The notes under the pieces were generated by a model. The model was given only the letters and a program-made list of their open reading frames with translations. It had not been told where the DNA came from and did no database searches. Positions 13,529-15,397 of a stretch of DNA of 15,397 nt are shown in pieces; position 1 is the first letter of the stretch; each line of letters opens with the position of its first letter. The stretch lies in NCBI GenBank assembly GCA_038214085.1, contig JBBQSF010000071.1:1-15397 (forward strand). Reading direction: 5' to 3'. Origin of the DNA: JBBQSF01 sp038214085 (GTDB taxonomy: Bacteria; Bacteroidota; Bacteroidia; Bacteroidales; CG2-30-32-10). A program made the position numbers and the translations under genes.

Positions 13529-15397
13529 CTAAAATCCTCCGTAAATAAAGTAGAAACACACAAGGAAAAAGGTCAGAATATGTATAAGGTAAGTTTGTCC
13601 ATTGCCATTATATATTTGTCTGATTTTATCGGAAATGTCATGAAATAAATTAGAAACCCAGTCCCAGAATTGGGTTGCAAGTGGTCGTACCAGAAATCCG
13701 ACAGCTTTTTCGTAATGTGCGTAAAAATTCCAAGCATGGTGCGTTGTTTCAGGCGTAGAAGGACGTTCTGCAGAGTAAACAATATTGAACTGGCCAACTT
13801 TTTTGTTGTTACGCTGAATAAGAAACTGAATTCCCAAAACAATGGCAAAAATTCCCATGGTAATAAGCATCACATAAGTTCCATTCCAGTAACCATAATG
13901 ACTTATGGCTGTTCTGGCACCAAAGGGAAGTTTGGAATCAACCCATGTCAATCCTCCGGTTGTGAAAATAGTATTTAGCAATTTTCCGATACGTTCAAGC
14001 AGAAGGCCTGGAACTGTTGAAACTGCCATAATTATTGCAATAATAATAAACTGGGGAAGTAAAATCCAGAATGATGCTTCCTTCACCTTACGGAGGTTAT
14101 CCTTTAGCTGACCAAGGAATGGGGCGTGTATAAGGCGGAAAAGATATAAAAATGCTATAGCCCCAGCCAAAACCATACCGGCTCCCTGAAGGTAATACCC
14201 TTGCTGTAGAACTGCATTAAATGAAATCCATTTTCCGGAAAATCCAGCCAAAGGAGGAACACCGGAAAGAGCAATAATACCAATAAGTACAACAATAAAT
14301 GTAAGCGGCATGCGATAAATCAAACCGCCCATTCGGTACATCATGCGGTCGTGTGTTCTGGAATAAACACCTCCAACAGCCTGAAACAGCATTATTTTAT
14401 ACATAAAGTGCATAATGGCACCAGAAATGGCAAGCAGCCAGCCAAGGTGCGACATGAGTGATAGTCCGAAAAGTATATAACCCAACTGCCCTACACTTGA
14501 ATAGGCAAGCAGACGTTTCATATCTTCCTGCATAGAAGCCATCAAATTTCCTCCAATAGCGGTGAAAACAGCAATCCAGCTGATTATCATCATCAGGTCG
14601 ACTCCAAACACATATTGGTGTCCCATGTTCAGGAAAAGAATGATAAGTCCGAAAACTCCTGCTTTCAGCAGTATTCCGGAAACCATTGGCGAAACATCGG
14701 CTTCGGCTTCGCTATGCGCACCAGGAAGCCAGATATGTAAACCGATAGCAGCAGTTTTGGTAAGAAATCCAATGGTGAGCATTGCAAAAACAAGTGGAGC
14801 AAGTGTTCCTGTCATTTTTAGTGCATCAAAGGTAAAGATTCCTGTTGCGGCATTTGCCAAAGCAAAACCTGCGAGAATAAGCATTGCACCGCCATAACTA
14901 AAAAGCATATAACTTAAGGCATGTGGTTGAGCTTTTTTCCCACGTAGAATCAGGAAATAAGAACCGGCTGTCATTAATTCCCATGCAAAAAAGAAGGTGA
15001 ATAAACTATTGCTTTCTACCAAAAGAATGAGACCTGCAAACATCATTGCTGCAAGTGGATAGAACCCGATACGTTTTCCTTTTTCAGAATATCCGTAAAG
15101 CAAGGTAATTATTGCTCCGGCAATGAACAATATTCCGAAAATAAGCGGAAAACCTGTCATGTTCGGCAAGATATAGTAGCCATAAAATGCAGAAGCGCCA
15201 ATTAATAACGTGTTTTTTATCCAAGAAGGCAGGAAGTCCAGAGCCCATAAAACAATAATAGCAATTATAGGAATGTAATTTAAAACCACTTCCTGTCGCA
15301 TAAATTGAGGTGCAAAATAACCGATGCCTAATAGCAATGCTGCAAAAAGAGTAATCGGAATAATCTGGTTAAATTTTATCGGCAATTTTTCTGTTTC
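13529..15397 (-). CDS. Antiporter-like membrane subunit (NuoL/HyfB/EchA type), N-terminus outside window
   Basis: The frame is open to the window's last base (reading ETEKLPIKFN), so the true start lies outside; the TTG at 15385 is probably internal. About 620 residues are visible, with some 14 or more hydrophobic helices of the Mrp/NuoL/M/N proton-antiporter family. Counting the TTG codon as 1, channel residues are present: E136 in FFAWELM, K210 in GFLTKTAAIGLHIWLPGAHS, K241 in GILLKAGVFG and K385 in AGFSGKWI. MKRLLAYSSVGQLGY (289-303) is another family hallmark. A soluble or amphipathic C-terminal part (residues ~510-590) and one last helix resemble HycC/HyfB rather than NuoN. It probably moves protons or sodium ions, driven by the redox module. 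It is the only antiporter-type subunit seen; further subunits may lie upstream. Confidence 0.92.
   Translation of the reverse strand, partial: ETEKLPIKFNQIIPITLFAALLLGIGYFAPQFMRQEVVLNYIPIIAIIVLWALDFLPSWIKNTLLIGASAFYGYYILPNMTGFPLIFGILFIAGAIITLLYGYSEKGKRIGFYPLAAMMFAGLILLVESNSLFTFFFAWELMTAGSYFLILRGKKAQPHALSYMLFSYGGAMLILAGFALANAATGIFTFDALKMTGTLAPLVFAMLTIGFLTKTAAIGLHIWLPGAHSEAEADVSPMVSGILLKAGVFGLIILFLNMGHQYVFGVDLMMIISWIAVFTAIGGNLMASMQEDMKRLLAYSSVGQLGYILFGLSLMSHLGWLLAISGAIMHFMYKIMLFQAVGGVYSRTHDRMMYRMGGLIYRMPLTFIVVLIGIIALSGVPPLAGFSGKWISFNAVLQQGYYLQGAGMVLAGAIAFLYLFRLIHAPFLGQLKDNLRKVKEASFWILLPQFIIIAIIMAVSTVPGLLLERIGKLLNTIFTTGGLTWVDSKLPFGARTAISHYGYWNGTYVMLITMGIFAIVLGIQFLIQRNNKKVGQFNIVYSAERPSTPETTHHAWNFYAHYEKAVGFLVRPLATQFWDWVSNLFHDISDKIRQIYNGNGQTYLIHILTFFLVCFYFIYGGF
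13536..13540 (-). promoter_or_regulatory. Shine-Dalgarno GGAGG deciding the NuoH-like start
   Basis: GGAGG on the minus strand lies nine bases upstream of the ATG at 13526 and within the last codons of the antiporter-subunit gene. It is unusually strong for this window, where most genes lack a recognisable site, and it favours a 303-residue product over a longer overlapping one. Confidence 0.75.

Noticed and set aside
10240..15397. Operon as an active group 4 NiFe hydrogenase (Ech or Hyf)
   Set aside because: Gene order fits, but the large subunit has no CxxC at either end and no hydrogenase maturation genes are present.

Overview
The window looks like a chromosomal stretch from a member of the Bacteroidota, probably an anaerobic or facultative, Bacteroidales-like lineage. 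Evidence: a C-terminal type IX secretion sorting domain, a TonB receptor with an N-terminal carboxypeptidase-regulatory-like domain, a TTTG / TAnnTTTG promoter, AT-rich DNA with mostly weak Shine-Dalgarno sites, and signal peptides ending near Gln. The species cannot be told. No rRNA, tRNA, CRISPR array or insertion sequence was seen.

Plus strand, 1-6512: five genes. The C-terminal part of an M13 (neprilysin/PepO-type) zinc peptidase runs in from the left edge. It is followed by a secreted DNA/RNA non-specific endonuclease with a C-terminal OB-fold-like domain, a small His/Cys-rich membrane protein with no ATG start, and a ZnuD-like TonB-dependent receptor that probably imports a metal. After a clear promoter comes a seven-haem cytochrome c carrying a T9SS sorting domain, so it is predicted to be secreted or displayed on the cell surface. 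A 292-bp convergent intergenic region with three short palindromes ends this half.

Minus strand, 15397-6805: a tightly packed operon of eight genes, read right to left. It encodes an antiporter-like subunit (NuoL/HyfB type, start outside the window), then NuoH-, NuoB-, NuoC- and NuoD-like subunits, a fusion of a NuoI-like 2x[4Fe-4S] ferredoxin with a GltD/NfnB-like FAD-NAD(P)H oxidoreductase, a dihydroorotate-dehydrogenase-like flavoprotein, and a SAM methyltransferase. The first six follow the order of energy-converting hydrogenase (EchABCDEF). All four NiFe-ligand cysteine positions of the large subunit are replaced (A95, E98, Y391, E394), so it should not be a hydrogenase. It fits the loosely described Ehr (energy-converting-hydrogenase-related) class.

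Further oddities in the complex are a NuoB-like subunit with Cys-Gly instead of the Cys-Cys cluster ligand pair and a NuoH-like subunit whose PFDxxEAExE loop has lost two acidic residues. The antiporter subunit keeps its Glu and Lys channel residues. My inference is an ion-pumping NAD(P)H-linked (or ferredoxin-linked) oxidoreductase in which the usual NuoEFG input is replaced by a GltD-like module fused to the I subunit. With the DHOD-like gene, the operon holds all the module types found in dihydropyrimidine dehydrogenase. This operon and the T9SS-sorted haptahaem cytochrome are the two most interesting items.
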